Part shown: positions 1-14,800 of the stretch, piece by piece
How positions within the stretch are numbered: the stretch's first letter is position 1
How the letters are laid out: each line of letters starts with the position of its first letter
From: Patagioenas fasciata
Lineage: Eukaryota; Chordata; Aves; Columbiformes; Columbidae
DNA: 64,000 bases
NCBI RefSeq assembly: GCF_037038585.1
Contig: NW_027288510.1
Span: forward strand, 1,617,001 to 1,681,000
Direction: 5' to 3'
Translations under genes and position numbers: made by a program
The notes under the pieces: generated by a model
The model's database searches: none
What the model was told of the DNA's origin: nothing
What the model saw: only the letters and a program-made list of their open reading frames with translations

Positions 1-240
1 TGTGGGCTCTCAACATCAGCATCTGCCTGCTGGGAGCTGAGCAGGTCACCAGCACTTCTTCCAGACCACTGCGTAACACACAACTGCATCACTGCGCGCC
101 CCACGCCAATGAAGGTGAGATTCTCCTAGGATTGACGTCCCCACAGAAAGGGGAAGCTCCCAAAGCAGTCCCAGACAGGAGCTGCCTCTCTCAATTACAG
201 CAGAGAGGTAGAAAAACTCCCATAGGGGAGATGAGAAATG

Positions 241-906
241 AGGGAAAGGGACCTGGGGGTCCTGGGGACAGCAGGGTGACCATGAGCCAGCACTGGGCCC
301 TTGTGGCCAGGAAGGCCAATGGTACCTGGGGTGGGTTAGAAGGGGGTGGTCAGTAGGTCAGAGAGGTTCTCCTGCCCCTCTGCTCTGCCCTGGGGAGACC
401 ACACCTGGAATATTGTGTCCAGTTGTGGCCCCTCAGCTCCAGAAGGACAGGGAACTGCTGCAGAGAGTCCAGCGCAGCCACCAAGATGCTGAAGGGAGTG
501 GAGCATCTCCCGTGTGAGGAAAGGCTGAGGGAGCTGGGGCTCTGGAGCTGGAGAAGAGGAGACTGAGGGGGGACTCATTCATGTTTACAGATATATAAAG
601 GGGGAGTGTCAGGAGAATGGAGCCAGGCTCTCCTCGGTGACAACCAGTGATAGGACAAGGGGGAATGGGTTCAAACTGGAACACAGGAGGTTTCACTTAA
701 ATTTGAGAAGAAACTTCTTCCTGGTGAGGGTGTCAGAGCCTGGCCCAGGCTGCCCAGGGAGGTTGTGGAGTCTCCTTCTCTGCAGACATTCAAACCCGCC
801 TGGACACCTTCCTGTGGAACCTCAGCTGGGTGTTCCTGCTCCATGGGGGATTGCACTGGATGAGCTTTCCAGGTCCCTTCCAACCCTGACATTCTGGGAT
901 TCTGCG
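241..906 (+). mobile_element. CR1 LINE, 3' part, in DNAH9 intron 22
   Basis: Matches the 3' portion of the young CR1 at 49,545-50,225, beginning at the shared gggaaagggacctgggggtc and ending at the ggattctgcgtgag tail. Reading frame is broken throughout. Antisense to DNAH9. Confidence 0.88.
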
Positions 907-1121
907 TGAGATGCCCAATGCTCTGATGCTTTCAGAGAAGGAAGGGTGGAGGTGGATTTGTCCATCTAATTCTGACTCACTGACTCACAAAGAACTACAA
1001 CCCTCCCTCTCATGAGCTGTGCTGCAAGTGGACGCAGCTTCTCACACACATACAAGCAGGGCCAAACCCTGGGAGGTGCTAAGTGACTCTGAGAAGCACA
1101 GGGCACTCAGCATCCCCCCAG

Positions 1122-1378
1122 ATCACAGAATCATTTTGGGTGGAAGAAACCCTCAGGATCAAGTCCAGCCATACCCTAGCTCTGGCACTAATCCATGTCC
1201 CTAAGAACCTCGTCTAAATGTCTTTTAAACCCCTCCAGGGATGGTGACTCCAGCACTGCCCTGGGCAGCCTGTTCCCATGCCCCACAGCCCTTTCTGGGA
1301 AGAATTTTTTTACAATATCCAATCTGAACCTCCCCTGGCACAACTTGAGGCCATTAAGCGTATCTTGAGGCCATAAGC
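1122..1378 (-). mobile_element. CR1 LINE 3' fragment, intron 22
   Basis: Plus strand shows the reverse complement of the CR1 3' end: cacagaatcattttgggtgg, the ccaaccataacc-like block, and gggcagcctgttccc. Same orientation as DNAH9. Confidence 0.85.
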
Positions 1379-2770
1379 TTATCTCTTTTCAAACCGTAAG
1401 TAAACCGTAGAAACTTTTTCTTACATGTAGAAGCTTCTGGTCACAAATCCCCAGCTGCCCCTTCCCAGACCCTGTCCAGTCTGGAGGGTTCGGACACAAC
1501 CCCAGCACTTGCTGCGATCCTGCTGCCAGAGCCCGAGCGCACCTGAATCTGCACAAGTTCAGCACCCAGTTCACGAGGATAATGTCATTGTGTATTTAAT
1601 CCTCCTTTAGGAATCATCAGACTTTGAAACTACATTGGGAAGGCTGAGAGTGTATCTATGTATGATACTGCTTGACATTTACTTTGATTTTACTGCAAAT
1701 ACTTTTGAATAACAGAAAACACCAGGAATTTCTTCTTACTCAACAGAGCATTTCAACACAGTATCTTTGCTTCCTGTGTTTTTTTTTTCCTCTTCATTTT
1801 AAATATCAATCAACTATGTATTTATGATACTCTGTGGGCTGAAATCACCCAGCAGCAGACACAGATAGAAGCAGCGTTAAAGGTTAGAGGTAAACAACAG
1901 CATTTCCAAATACACATGCAAACCTGCTCCATTCCTGTGCTCACATCAATACTGAAAATGGTGGAAAGCCTGAAGAAAGTGAAAATACTCGCTACCAAAA
2001 GACAGAATTAGGACTTTGTTCATCATCCAACACTCGCCTTTTGCTGTGAACGTTTTGACTGGTTTTACGCACCAACCTCTGAATAAAAGATGCGTCCCAA
2101 ACAAGGCCAAGCAGAGCTGTGCAGGGGTGGGTGGCAACCCAAGGAAGTCCTGCCTTGGCCACAGCCACTGTCTGACCACCAGCTGTCTTACCTCTTCCAG
2201 GCTGTGTTCTGCTCTTCCCCTGTAAACAGGCCATCCCAAAGACCTTTGCATGGGGGAAGGAAGAAGTGGCTGACTAGCAGATGTCTCCTCTGCCTAAAAA
2301 CAGAGACGTCTCCAAGCCCTCGGTTGTCAACACTGTCACATTTGAATGATCGGTCTGTGGCTCTTTCAACAACAGATGCTGTTTGCTGGCATCCCAGCTT
2401 GGGGAACCAAGCTCAGCAACAAGTTTTGGCTGAGATCCTCAAGAAATGGTTTCCCCCAACCTCACTGTATCCCAGCAGAAACAAACCCACTGTTTTTATG
2501 GTATCAAGAACATAGCTCTGCTCTGTGCAGTGCTTTCAGAACCATCTGCAAGCATCACCAGGGACAGATGGGACAACATACAGTGTGCGCATTGCCTTTC
2601 AGAGACGACAGATGAAGGCCAGCAGTGAAAGAGTTATTGTTAATCCAAGTGAGGGTGGGAGAAAAGGCACTCAAGAAAGGATAAGCTACAGCTGAGTCCC
2701 TAGACAGCATCTTCCACCCTGACATTACTGACAGCTGGAAAATGTGAAGGTGACACAGTGCAAGGCTTAC

Positions 2771-2897
2771 CAGCTGTGGGTTGGTGCCATTGGAAAGAAT
2801 ATCCAATAAATCTGCTGAAGAAACAAAGTAAAATCTGGGAAAGGCCAATCTTTTCATGTCCAAATATTCAGCCAAAGCCTTCTCACACAGGGACAAC
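2771..2897 (-). CDS. DNAH9: DNAH9 exon 22 (residues 1555-1597, last in window)
   Basis: Reads [20 protein letters not shown], then [17 protein letters not shown]. Acceptor ccccag, donor GTAAGC, phase 0. The expected next block (an RHLSKLFDN-like stretch) was not found between 1 and 2,770, so exon 23 lies outside the window. Confidence 0.94.
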
Positions 2898-5800
2898 CTG
2901 GGGAGAAGAGCAGAAAAATAGAGCCCAGGACAGGCGGGTGAATATCCTTTAATGTGTCGTGCTACAGTTTGGGTTATCGAGCAGATTCTCCCCTCCCATG
3001 GGGAAATGCCAGACATGAGCTGAGCCTGCAGGCTGGTCCTTTACAGCATTTTCCAAATAGATAACAAAGCACATAGTAACTCATAGATCTCTCTCCACTC
3101 CCAAGGGTCAAACAGACAAAGAGTCAGAGAATCCTCACCAAAAAGCAGAAACACAGGTGGAAGAAGAGGCTAGAAAGGCTTTGCAGTCTGACTTACTGTT
3201 TTAGACAAGCTCTCAACTGCCACAGGTGATTTCACACTAGGATGAAAGTTTCCAAAACTGCTTTTATTCTAATGAGCACATTTTAAAGTCTGATTCAAAC
3301 CTACTCAGCTTTTTGTGCTTGTGAAGCCTGAAAAGAAACTTGTTTGCTCCGTTCTAAAATGAATCTCTCAGTGTTTACATGTTAAACTGCTGCTGAGCTT
3401 TCAAAGTTCATAAATAACATGCAGTTAGTCCTCTGTGGGGAACACGGGCCTTATCTGTTTAGGAAGTAAAATTAGATCTCTATTTTAAATGGATAGTTAT
3501 TACTGACACAACAGCTATCACGTTAACTTGTTAGGTGTGTTCCAGGTAGAGTAGCTCATATGTTAGGTGAGAACTGTATCCATCTCTGGACATTAAGGTC
3601 TTTCTCAGGGAGTTTAGTTATACCATCTGTGAAGGGTACACACACAAAGATAATTTTGTTAATTAAAGCACATGGGATCAGCTCTGCTGCAGATATCCCT
3701 GCTTGGACTGCTAAATAGATATTTAAGACACCAAATTTGGGGTGGCAGTGAGGCCACATGTTATTAAAACCAACTGAGTGCCTAGCTTTGTATGTGTGCA
3801 AATCAATATTCAAGATAAGAGTTTGCACATACGCAAAGCCAGAATCCACCTTGGGGGCTTCAGGGTGATGGATCATGAATAAAAAGACTCAATGTGTGAA
3901 TGCAAAGAACGCACAGTCCAGAAGGAAAGCCTTGGAGCACAGGTTAAACCAACTTATTAGAGCTGATCCCAGTCTCTGACAAAATCCTGGGACTGAAGTT
4001 GTACCTACCTACTCTGAATGTCCTCCAGTTGTTGGGACAGACCTGGTTTATTGGTGGCCTCAACCACATTTGGGGTTTTCTGAGTTTCATAGGCCAGTTC
4101 TTTAAAGTCCACATCAATCCCTTCAAAGCGTTTGGAGTCCTAAAAAGCAACACAAACATGTTCATGGTAAAACATGGATTTTGTGCTAAAGGTCTCCATC
4201 CTCTGGGTGCTGTCTTTGGGTTGAGGGGAAAACCTTCTGTCCAGTGCAGACAGGGACCCCTCCACCATTCCAGAATGGCTCTTCCACTGACTTGCCTGAA
4301 ACTAGTCTGCAAACAGGCACTTGCCTTCTTGTCACTGTATCCCAAAGGGGTTGTGGATAAAGTGCTCCACGCAGGAGGCAATGTCTAGGACCAACCATTT
4401 TCATGGGATTTAATTCCCCTTGGAAAACCTCATAAATCTCTCTCTCCCATGTCCAGGTGAAGTACCAAGTTTCCCTGGCTGCAGCAGCAGGAGATGCTCC
4501 CACACCGTGGAAAGGCTACCAGCCTCATGTGAGTGCACTCCTCCCCTCCTGCTACAGCACAGGAATCCCAACACCCATCCACAAAACGGGTATGATGACT
4601 CTTGTAGAGGAGAGCCCTTCCTTGCCTTCAATGAGGGTATGGAAACCCCATGTCAGCACCGGAGGCCCACGTCAACAATTATGCTCCATATCTAACAGGG
4701 ACTCTGAATTTCTGGAGCTAAACACTGAAGAATAAAGCAAGCTATGTTCAAAACATCTCTGCTCCTCCCTTCTTCCCAGGTCAGGCCTCCTAAGTGAGGC
4801 GGGACACTGAACAAGTGTTCCAAGCAGTCCAGGTAACACTTCCACGCTACCCTGTGTTCAGCCCCAGGAGCAAGGCTCCATCTGGAAGGTCGAGCCCTCC
4901 CTACACTCACGCCACAGATCCAGCTCCAGGTGAGCATCCCACAGCCTGTCAGCACATCCCCCCAGCCCTGGATGCATCCTGAGGGTGCTCAGCTACAGAG
5001 AATTTGAGCTTCAGTCTTTCTTTTACGGAAGAGAAGCTGCTGACTGAGCCACCTGTGTCCCTGGAGCCAAGAGGGCCCCGTGTCCTGGTGCATCCAGCAC
5101 AGCACGGCCAGCCGGGCAGGGAGGGGATTGTCCCGCTCTGCTCTGTGCTGGGGCGGCCTCACCTGGAGCATTCACTGTGTGCAGGGCTGGGGACACAGGA
5201 GAAAAGGAGATAAAGCTACTGGAGTGTCCAGAGGAGGGACATGAACTTGGTGAAGGGTTCGGAGGGGAAACCGTATGAGGAGCGGCTGAAGTCCCTGGGT
5301 TTGCTCAGCTGGAGCAGAGGAGACTGAGGGCAGAGCTCATGGGGCTGCAGGTTCCTCAGCAGGAGCAGGAGGGGCAGGGCTGAGCTCTGCTCTGTGACAG
5401 TGACAGAACCCAGGGAATGGCAGAAGATGTGCCAGGGAGGGCAGTGGGACATGAGGAAAAGGTTCTTCACCCAGAGGTGCTGGACACTGAACAGGCTCCC
5501 AGGGAGGGGTCACAGCCCCAACCTGACAGTGTTCAAGGAGAGACTGGGCAATGTCCTCAGACACACGGTGTGAACTGTGGGGTTGTCATTGCAGGGACAG
5601 GAGTTGGACTTGACAATCCTGATGGGTCCTTCCAAGTCAGGACATCCTATGGTTCTATGGTTCATACCACTGCCAGACAGCTACTGAGATGCAGACAGCT
5701 GCCCAGCAGGATGCAAATGTAAATCATGATGCAATTTCATACATGACATTAGATAGCTCCTGGATATTAAGAGCTTGCTGGCACATGGTACAGCCTCAGG

Positions 5801-8800
5801 GCACTGGTTATCAGCACCTGTATATATTGCCCAGTGAGCGAGGTGTGCCCAGATTCACAGAATCATTTAGCTGGAGGAGACCATTGAGATCACTGAGTCC
5901 AACCATAACCTAAATCTAGTACTAAACCATGTTCCTCATCTATACATCTTCCAGGGCTGGTGACTCCAGCACTGCCCTGGGCAGCCTGTTCCAATGCCCC
6001 ACAGCCCTTTGGGGAAGAAATTGTTCCCCAGATCCAACCTCAACCTCCCCTGGCGCAACTTGAGGCCGTTTCCTCTGCTCCTGGCGCTTGTTCCTGGGGA
6101 GCAGAGCCCGACCCCCCTGGCTCCAAGCTCCTTTCAGGCAGTTCAGAGATCAGAAGGTCTCCCCTCAGCTCCTGTTCTCCAGCTGAACCCCCCAGGTCCC
6201 TCAGCCGCTCCCATCACACTTGTGCTCCAGCCCCTCACCAGCTCCATTCCCTTCTCTCAACTTGCTCCAGCACCACAAGGGCTTTCTTGGTGTGAGGGGC
6301 CAAAAACTGCCCCCAGGACACTCAGCACAGCGTGCTCTCTGAAGCAGATGGAGGAACAGTCCAAGCAGAGCAGAGTGCAGGGCTGGAGACAGAACAGTGT
6401 GTTGTCCAGGGGTCAATGGGCTGCGCACATCCCCTCGTGGGTGTTCGTCCCACAGTGGTGCTGTCAGCGATGCTGCTCGTGAACAGGGACGGGGGTCACA
6501 CAGCCAACTGTGGGTCACTCGTGAGTGAAAGGCAGGTTCCTCCACAGGGCTGCGAGTGGTCCAGCGCGGCCAGGAACAAGCTTGGAAGATTTTCTAAATA
6601 ATCAAGAGAATAGGGAATAAGACTGGAAGCTGGACTCAAAGACAGCCCTGAGGAGGTCACAACCCTGAGGAGGGCATCAATGACAACTCTGCTCAATTTT
6701 CTGAAGCTGAAGTGGGAGAAGAGCTGCTCTCCCGCTGCACCAGCACTGGAGGCAGGGAAGCGGATACTGCAAAGCTGCCTGGTCCAGCTCTGATTTGACA
6801 ATTTGCACCATCTGAGTAATTATCTCCGTCTTCTCCCCTCCAAGGAAAGAGGGAACATGCCTGTATCACTGAAGGAAGCCAGCAGCCTCCTGCTCAGCCT
6901 CCAGGAACTCTGCATCTGCTGTGCAATGGTGGAGGGGAGGAAAAACAGTTTCTCAGCAGGGTTCAGGCACAACCAACAGTACAAAAACATCCTGGGGCAA
7001 CACTGGGGAAACTGCTGTAGCATTAAGGGAGCCTCCAAGAAAGCAATGCAGCAAGAGAACAGTCCTGCTTGGGGGAACACGGCAATATAGACAACCTTCT
7101 TCTGTGTAATGGAGGCTCTTCTTCAACGCTTTCCACACAGGAAAAATAGGATTTGGGATTTCATACCTTAGGAAGCTGTGCCCGTATATCTTCTGAGCCT
7201 ATGAATATGCTCTCCAAGTGAGACCACGTACGCTGCACTTCGAACCAGAGAGAAATGACGGAATCTGTTGTGGACAGCTTCCTCTGCCATATGGACACTT
7301 CCTCCAAGAAGAAAGCAATACATTTGGATGTCATTAAATTCTGCAGCTGCACCTGGTTGTCTTCTAAAGTTTCTATGAGTTCCTCGTCTGACTTCAGCAA
7401 CGGGATGTTCGTCCGGGGGTGAGGCTCATACTGAAACTCCATGGTGCTCCAAGTCATTTTTAGCTCCTTCAGGACTTTCTCCATACTCATTTCTCGTACC
7501 GCTTTGTCCACAATGCCACGAACCTCATCCTCAAAGTTATGGAGGTTGAGCTTCAGGAGGTCAGCCAGCGCGGTGTCCGAGTCCATCACAAACCTCACAC
7601 CCGTCACCTGCATCAGCTGATTCCAGTGCCTTTCCCTAATGGCGGGATTTTGAAGTTCTGCCACAGCTTTCAGGGCCGTCAGCATGTTCTTCACCTTGCT
7701 GTCCAGCCCAGTGAAAGCATCCCACGCCCTCACCTCCTTATCCAAATTCCGAATCTCTCTTGCAAACTTTTTACACTCCAGATCCATGTTTTCCACGTTA
7801 ATATCCGCCCATTTGGTGGTCTGCCAGTCATCAAGGCAAGTGCCCACAAGGGAGATCATATCCCAGAGCTCTTTGAGAAGACACAGCTCCTTTCGGCACT
7901 GCTTCAGTTGTTTATAGTCTGGCACTATGACTTCAAACAGACCAGCTGATTCATAAATCGAGGTCATGGCTGACTCCATTTGTTTAATCTCAATGTGCTT
8001 TGTATCCAGCAGTTGATAAGGCTTTTTGGTGTCAAACCTAGAAAGAAATGTTTATTCTTCATAAGTGATATTGTAACAACTTCTAAAGAAAACATAAAAC
8101 AAATGGTGCCTCTGAGACACAAAGCAGACATGATACATCTATAGTACCCATTGATGGTGCAGCCACATGGCACTGCTGACAACCCCTTTAAGCAATATTG
8201 TGCACTCAGCATCCAGATTGAATCTCTTGCTAACACCTTACAGTGTTTGCAGGGACAAAACACCCAGGGCATAACAGATACAACACCGTGAGCAGGTAGG
8301 AAATGTATGCAAGGGTTCAAGAACACATCCTCAGGACACTCCGAGATGATCCCATGAAGCTTTTCTTCCTCAGGGCTTCTCTGATGTTATAATTTCACTG
8401 TACCTGAATGGTGCTTCTTTCCGAAATCGCTCTCTGAATCTGTGTTGCTCAACATCAAACGCCGCACAGCTCTTGCGCACAACTGTCATTTCGTTCGCCT
8501 GCAGAGGAGCCACATGCTGCTTCACAGCTATCGCCAGCTTCTTTATATTGTTCCATTTTTCTGGCAGCTCCTGCAAGCAAAATTTAAATGACGGTAGGCA
8601 GTATTTGCTATTTGATATAAGATGTGACTGATCTGTTTATGGACAATCACAGAACAGGAAAAGCAACAGATTCCATGCCTAAAACTGCAAGGAAGTTTTG
8701 TTGTGATGCAAAAGCTAAACACAATTTGGGATAAAACTTATCAGTTATCCACAATTTTGAAGACGAATGAAGACTGAGACTTTAAAACTGACTGCTCTGA

Positions 8801-11800
8801 TTGCAAAAACATGTTAAATAACTTCAGAAGAAGGGTCCCAGACCAGATCCTGGGCTCCCAGGATGGCTCAGTGGTTGCGAGAGCACAGTTCTCCTGACAC
8901 CGAGCCCAGCGGGACCCAGAGCTGGCTGGAGGCAGGAGGGTGGGCTGAGGATGCAAGTTCATCAGATCGTCCGGCTTCCCAGAGCTAATTAAGAAACAGA
9001 GCCTGGGAAATTTCCAGCCAGCTCTTAGAGCAGAAGATATTATGCCAGAAGGACTTCTACAGAGCTTTCTGGGGCAAATCCCTCCAGCCTGCCTGTATAA
9101 TATTAGTACTAAATAAGACAGTTTCTTTCTCAGGACTGCATCCAAGCTGCTGGTGCACAGCACTGCTAACAATCCACCCTTTGCACCTGGGATTTTATTT
9201 AGAAAGAGATTTGATTTCTTCTCTTCTCACTAGACTTCTCGAGCCAAATCCTCACCCCAGACAGTGACACCAGCCAGGGCTCTGCTGTCCTCAAGTCCCA
9301 CAGCTTTGCTCTCCCACTTCCCCAGGTACTGTGCCAGCCTACAGGAAAGACTTTGGGCTTCTTTTCATCCCAGTGCACATAGTTGAGAAGACTAATGGAG
9401 ATGCACCAACACTATGCAAAGAAGCGAAATAACCTGGAGGCAGCAGAGGCTGTCAGAAAAATAAATCAGTTGTTCAAATCTACACGCACAAACAGGCACC
9501 AAGCAAGCAGCTCTTGGGCAGAGGAATCAGCAGAGCTGGGTTCCCCATAGCACCATTTTTTATGCTGAACTGAAGCTGCTGTAGCAGCCAAAACATTCAT
9601 TTAATGCAGCTCTTCTGTTTTTCAGGGTGTCTGTAGGAATCCAGTTATCTTTAGGACCCTTACCCGTGTCAGATTTGGTGATACAACCATCCGTGGATCA
9701 CGGCTGCACCAGCAGAAAACTGGGGGATTGCTAAACCCCGCTCAGGTCCCATCCAAGCCTGCAGCAGAGGGAGGAACTTCTCCCCAAAAAGCTCTGCCTT
9801 AAACCTGGTGTCCTACACAGAGCCCTCTGCACACAACGCCCCGTGACTAAGGGGTATCCATCAGTATGCAGCCACACGCTCCTCCACCGTAACATGGTGA
9901 CTGCTGCCAGTTCCCCAAGGCTGGCTGGGCATCCCACAGGCTTTTCCAACCTTCACCTCATGGTCCCCTGTCCAGAAATGAGAAGAATTCCCCAAAGAAA
10001 AATTGATTCATCAGGGCCAGATGTGGAAAGGTGCTGAAATACTTTCATAACGTGCTCCCAGTGATGTCCTTTGGGTCAAGCAGATTGGGTGTTATAGACC
10101 TAGTGGAGGACTGAAGTCCTATGAGAAGGCGACTCCTCTGCCAACATTATCCTTCCCATCTCCACAGTTGCCAAGAACTGGCTTATTTAAAAATAATTAT
10201 AATTCAAACTAATTAACAGATGTATTTGAAAATGCATTAATTTTTTTCAAGAGTAATCGCTGAGAGTTGGAGCAGGCAATTCTATGTTTTTCATACATAA
10301 CAAAAGGCTTAATCTCTGCTTTAAAAGAAAAATCTCAATATAACTCCAAAATTTAGAGCTATTAAGGCACATCCCACAATAGTAAAATACTATCCACTGA
10401 GGCCCTCTAATGACAGGGAGTGGGGCTTTAAATATTCCTGCAATGCTCTTAAGCTCATACTCTTTGACGCTGGCTACTCGGCAAACCGCCGTGTCCACCG
10501 CAGCTTTTCACCCACCTCCAGTTGCTTATAGACTTCCTCCGGCAGCTCTTGCTCATACGTCTTCAGCAGTTCGACGGTTTGCTTCAGGGGCTCGAACATG
10601 GCATCGGTGACACTGTGCCTTTCCTTAACGGCCAGGAGATGCCCCGTGATCTCCACCAAACCATCATAATCGCCTTTTTCAACCTTTTTGCTCAAACCTT
10701 TGTCAGCAGTTTTTATGAACTCGTCCAGGTCAGACAAGCTGTAGAACACAAAACAGGAAAGCACCAAATGAGAGCAGTTCCTACCGGAATCATCCAGGCA
10801 GCTGGACTGGCACGGAGAGGGAAAGGCCTGGCTAACTCTGCCCATCACATGGCAACATGCTGAGGGCATCAGAACCACAGTTCATGCTCACAGGGATCCA
10901 TAGATGTGGTACAGCTTCCTGTGAGGAACGGATAAATGGGTTGGGACTTCACAGGTTGGAGAAAAGGCATTTGAGGAGCACAAGTCTTACGAGGAGCAGC
11001 TGAGGGAGCTGGGGCTGTTCAGCCTGGAGAACAGGAGATGAGGGGAGACCTGATCTCTGCAACTGTCTGAAAGGAGGTTGGAGCATGGAGGGGGTTGGTC
11101 TCTTCTCTCAGGTAGCAAGTGATAAGATAAAATGGCCTCAAATTTCTCCAGGGGAGGTTCAGATTGGGTATTAGGAAAAAAATTATTCACAGAAATGGCT
11201 GTCGGGCCTTGGAACAGGCTGCCCTGGGCAGTGGTGGAGTCACCATCCCTGGAGGGGTTGGATAGACATATAGATGAGGTTCTCAGGGACATGGGGTAGT
11301 GCCAGAGTTAGGTTATGGTTGGACTCTGTGATCTTGATGGTCTCTTCCAACCAAACAGATTCTATGACTCTATCCTATGATTCTATAAGGGAGACCTGTG
11401 AGCTCGGGTCTGTGGTCTGAAGAGAGTGAATTTGAAAGGACAGTTTTCATGTCATCTCTTCCAATACAAGAATTCAACAAATGAACCTGGTAGGTTGTAA
11501 AGCTACAACAAACAGGGATTCTTCTTCGCACGCTGCCTTATTTCAGAGGGTAAGTCTCTGCTGCAGAAGGATGCAGATGTTAAAAATTCACAGCGGTTCA
11601 GAAAAGCAACCGAACATTTGTGGGAGAAAAAAAAATCCATCCAGGTCTTTAGATACAAAGGTACAACCCATGACTCTCAAAGTCCTCAGGTACGAATGGT
11701 TAGAGACAAGGAGACTATTTGGGGGAAGTTTCCCTACCTGCTTCTTGATCTCACCAGCTGCTGGACACTGTTAGCAGAGCTTGATGGGCTCCTGGATCTT

Positions 11801-14800
11801 TGGTCCTTTCCATTCTTCCCTTCTCAAAACGCTTACTTTTGAAGTGCCCGCTTAAATTCTGTGGATGCTGCTGGACCAAAACATAGCCCTAAACACTTCA
11901 CCTATTAAAGACTAAACTGCTGAGTCAGGAGCTCTTAATAAGAACTCCTAAATGCCTGTTCTAACCTATGCAAAAACCTCTTTGCACAGGAATTATCGTG
12001 CTGAAAAGAACACAAGAGATCACAGCAGCCACCACACGCAGCAGCCTTCACTAGTACATATGTCTGTAAATATTTCTTCGTAAGCATCCAAGCCCTGTGG
12101 CATCCTTCAGCTGCTACTACTCAAATAAATCACCTAACACATCATCCTGCAGAGACCAGGCGGCTGAGCAGCTATTCAGAGCAGGGAACACATGTTAATT
12201 CAAAACTTACATCCAAAGCTCCTCCTTTTTGTAACCTTGAAACTGCCTCCCCATGACTGCTCATGCCAGGCAACCCAAATTACTTTTTTTACAAAGAGTG
12301 CACTCAAAAGAGCACTGCATTTAGAAACGGAGCAAGTATCTCATGGCATTAATGCAGCTTTACTGATGGCAAATTCAACAAAATAAGCATAGAGCCCTAG
12401 AAGAGATTAGATTAGTTGGACCAGGATGAACAGACAAACAGACATCCTGTCCAACACCACACAGCAGGTCGTAGGAGCATCAGCTCGCAGGATGTCGATG
12501 GTACCGAGTTCGTGGAACTGTTTGCACTTTACACACTCAGCTGGACCAGCTGCTCCCAGCAGAGACGAGGGGATGAAAGTTAGCAGAGATGCGATGGAGC
12601 TGGCAGGGGGTGTGTGCCCCCTCCTCTTGCTCCTGTATTAGCCTTTTGCTTATCAGTGTGAAATGATAAAGCCCAGCCAACACAAGAGAAACCCACTTTG
12701 GTTCTGGGAAGAAGAGGTAGAACGGTTCCTACCTGTGCATGACGTGGTCCATGAGATGCTGCTTGAACACCAAGCTCCACCGTTTAATCACATTCAGCAG
12801 AGACGCTTTGAAAGGCCGAGCATCAACTTTCATCCAACTCTGGAAAATGCTGATGGGCTCGATGCGATTCACCTCCTCATAGATCTTCTCGTAGGAGTCA
12901 ATCTGCTCTCGGAACTGCTGCAGCGTGGGAGGTGACTCAGGGACCCCGTTCTCTGCATGGGCCTCGATTTCTGCCGCAGTGAGAATGTGCCCGTAGAGGA
13001 GGAACTGGCGGAAGAACTCCTTTCTGTCCTCCCCGTACAGGTAGGAGTAGTGGTCGAAGGCACTGCGGTAATCACAGCAGGCCGCCATCACGGCCTGCAC
13101 ACGCCCCATCAGCTCATGGCGCATGTCGGCCAGGTCAGCCATGTCCTCCATGTCAGCCTGGAGAGAAGAGGAGAGGAGCTCGCAGTGATGCGGGGGCAGC
13201 GTGGCACCTCCTCACTGCCACACAGCGTGAGGGAGCTCCACAGCCACGGACCTGGTAGTGGAGGAAGCCGCTGTGCTCAGCCAGCCTGGGCACCAGCGAT
13301 GAGATCCGGTAGATGTCGTTGAGAAGACCTTCCACCACGTCGTAGAAGCCATCGTTTGTGCCAGGGTCCAAGGAGGGTTGAAATATCAAATCTGGGATCA
13401 CCAAATCCAGCTGCACCTCAAACAGGGGAGGAAGCCCTGCCTTGGGATCTGGTAGGGAAGAACAGAGGTGCCAGGTTATTTTTGAAGGGGAGAAAAGTGA
13501 TCTAGAGCCACCACTAACATCCCACCACAAGACACACACATGCCCCACAGGGACACCAGGCAGGTGGGACACCCACTCGCTGGGTCCAGTGACATTGTGT
13601 CTGCATACAACGCAGAGGGGAGGCTGCCAAACCAGCTGGTGTTCTGGTACCCACAGGAGATACTGGAGAACAGATGAGACACAAGTGATTTAAGGACCGG
13701 AAAAATGCTGTGGAGGGAAGCCTTAAAGAGACCAGGCTCTTCAGCTAATCAAAAGGGAGTCTGAGAGCTGAACAATTACAGCGCATAAGTACTTAAAGAG
13801 GAGAAAAACAACAGGAACCAAGAGGCTCTTTAATTTAGTGGAGAAAGGCATGAAAAAATAAAACACCAACTGGTTTCACAAATGTGAAATTATGTGCTTG
13901 TTTTTAACAAGATGGTGAGGAACTGGATGCAATTCTCCAGCTCAGTGTGCCTCCACATCCAGGAGGGAAGCGTTCTGAAGATGTGCTTTAGCTGGACACA
14001 GCTGCTCTCAGCAGAGTGACCCTCCGTGGCAGCCTTAGGCAGGAGCTCTGCTTTGGTGACCCCTCTCCTCACTCCTCAGTGATGGAGGTTTTTCTTTCAT
14101 GTCTTTCATCCACAGAACCAACTCTTGAGACTCTCCACAAACGAAAGGTTGTGTCACCTTGATGCTTTGTGCATGGGAGGTCAGGAGATGGCTGATGCCC
14201 AAGAACAGACTTGGAATGATGCCTCAATTTTGTCTGTTCACAAATCCCAGCAAATGGTGCACAGTCATCTCTGTCCCTTCCCTTGAGCAAGGCTTTGCTC
14301 CAGTGACCAGGGGACAGAGTTACCCTCTGAGTCTGGAGGCTCCTCCAGCACTTGCTGTAGACAATGCAAGAGGCAGAGTAGAAAGACCACCACAAGTCAA
14401 AGCACAAAACAGAAACTTCCTTTTGGTGAGACTGAAGATGGTATCACGGCCAGAGCTGAGGAACCAGCAGTTACCTGTGTTTTCGAGGAGGTACTTGAGT
14501 GAGCACTCAATGGCAGTGAAGAATCCATCCAGAACTATCTCATCCACGTCATCCACATAGGCCTTCCAGATGTCAGATGCTGGGTCTGCAAGTAAGAGGC
14601 TCTGGTTTTCCTGGAAGAAAAAGACGACACTTTGAAATACAGCGGGGCTGAGTCTGTCCTACAAGAGCTGCCCACAGCTGAGGACTCATGGCAATGAGCA
14701 CACAGGTACCAGCCCTGCGGGGGGTGAGAAACCAGACAGACGGATGTTGCTGCTGGTAGCATGGCCACAATTTTCTCCTTCTGTCAAGGGCTGCTTTGTC

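Noticed and set aside
1946..2255. Possible DNAH9 exon 23 in the left-most 2.7 kb
   Set aside because: No minus-strand frame shows the expected conserved block after exon 22; ORFs there have no dynein similarity.
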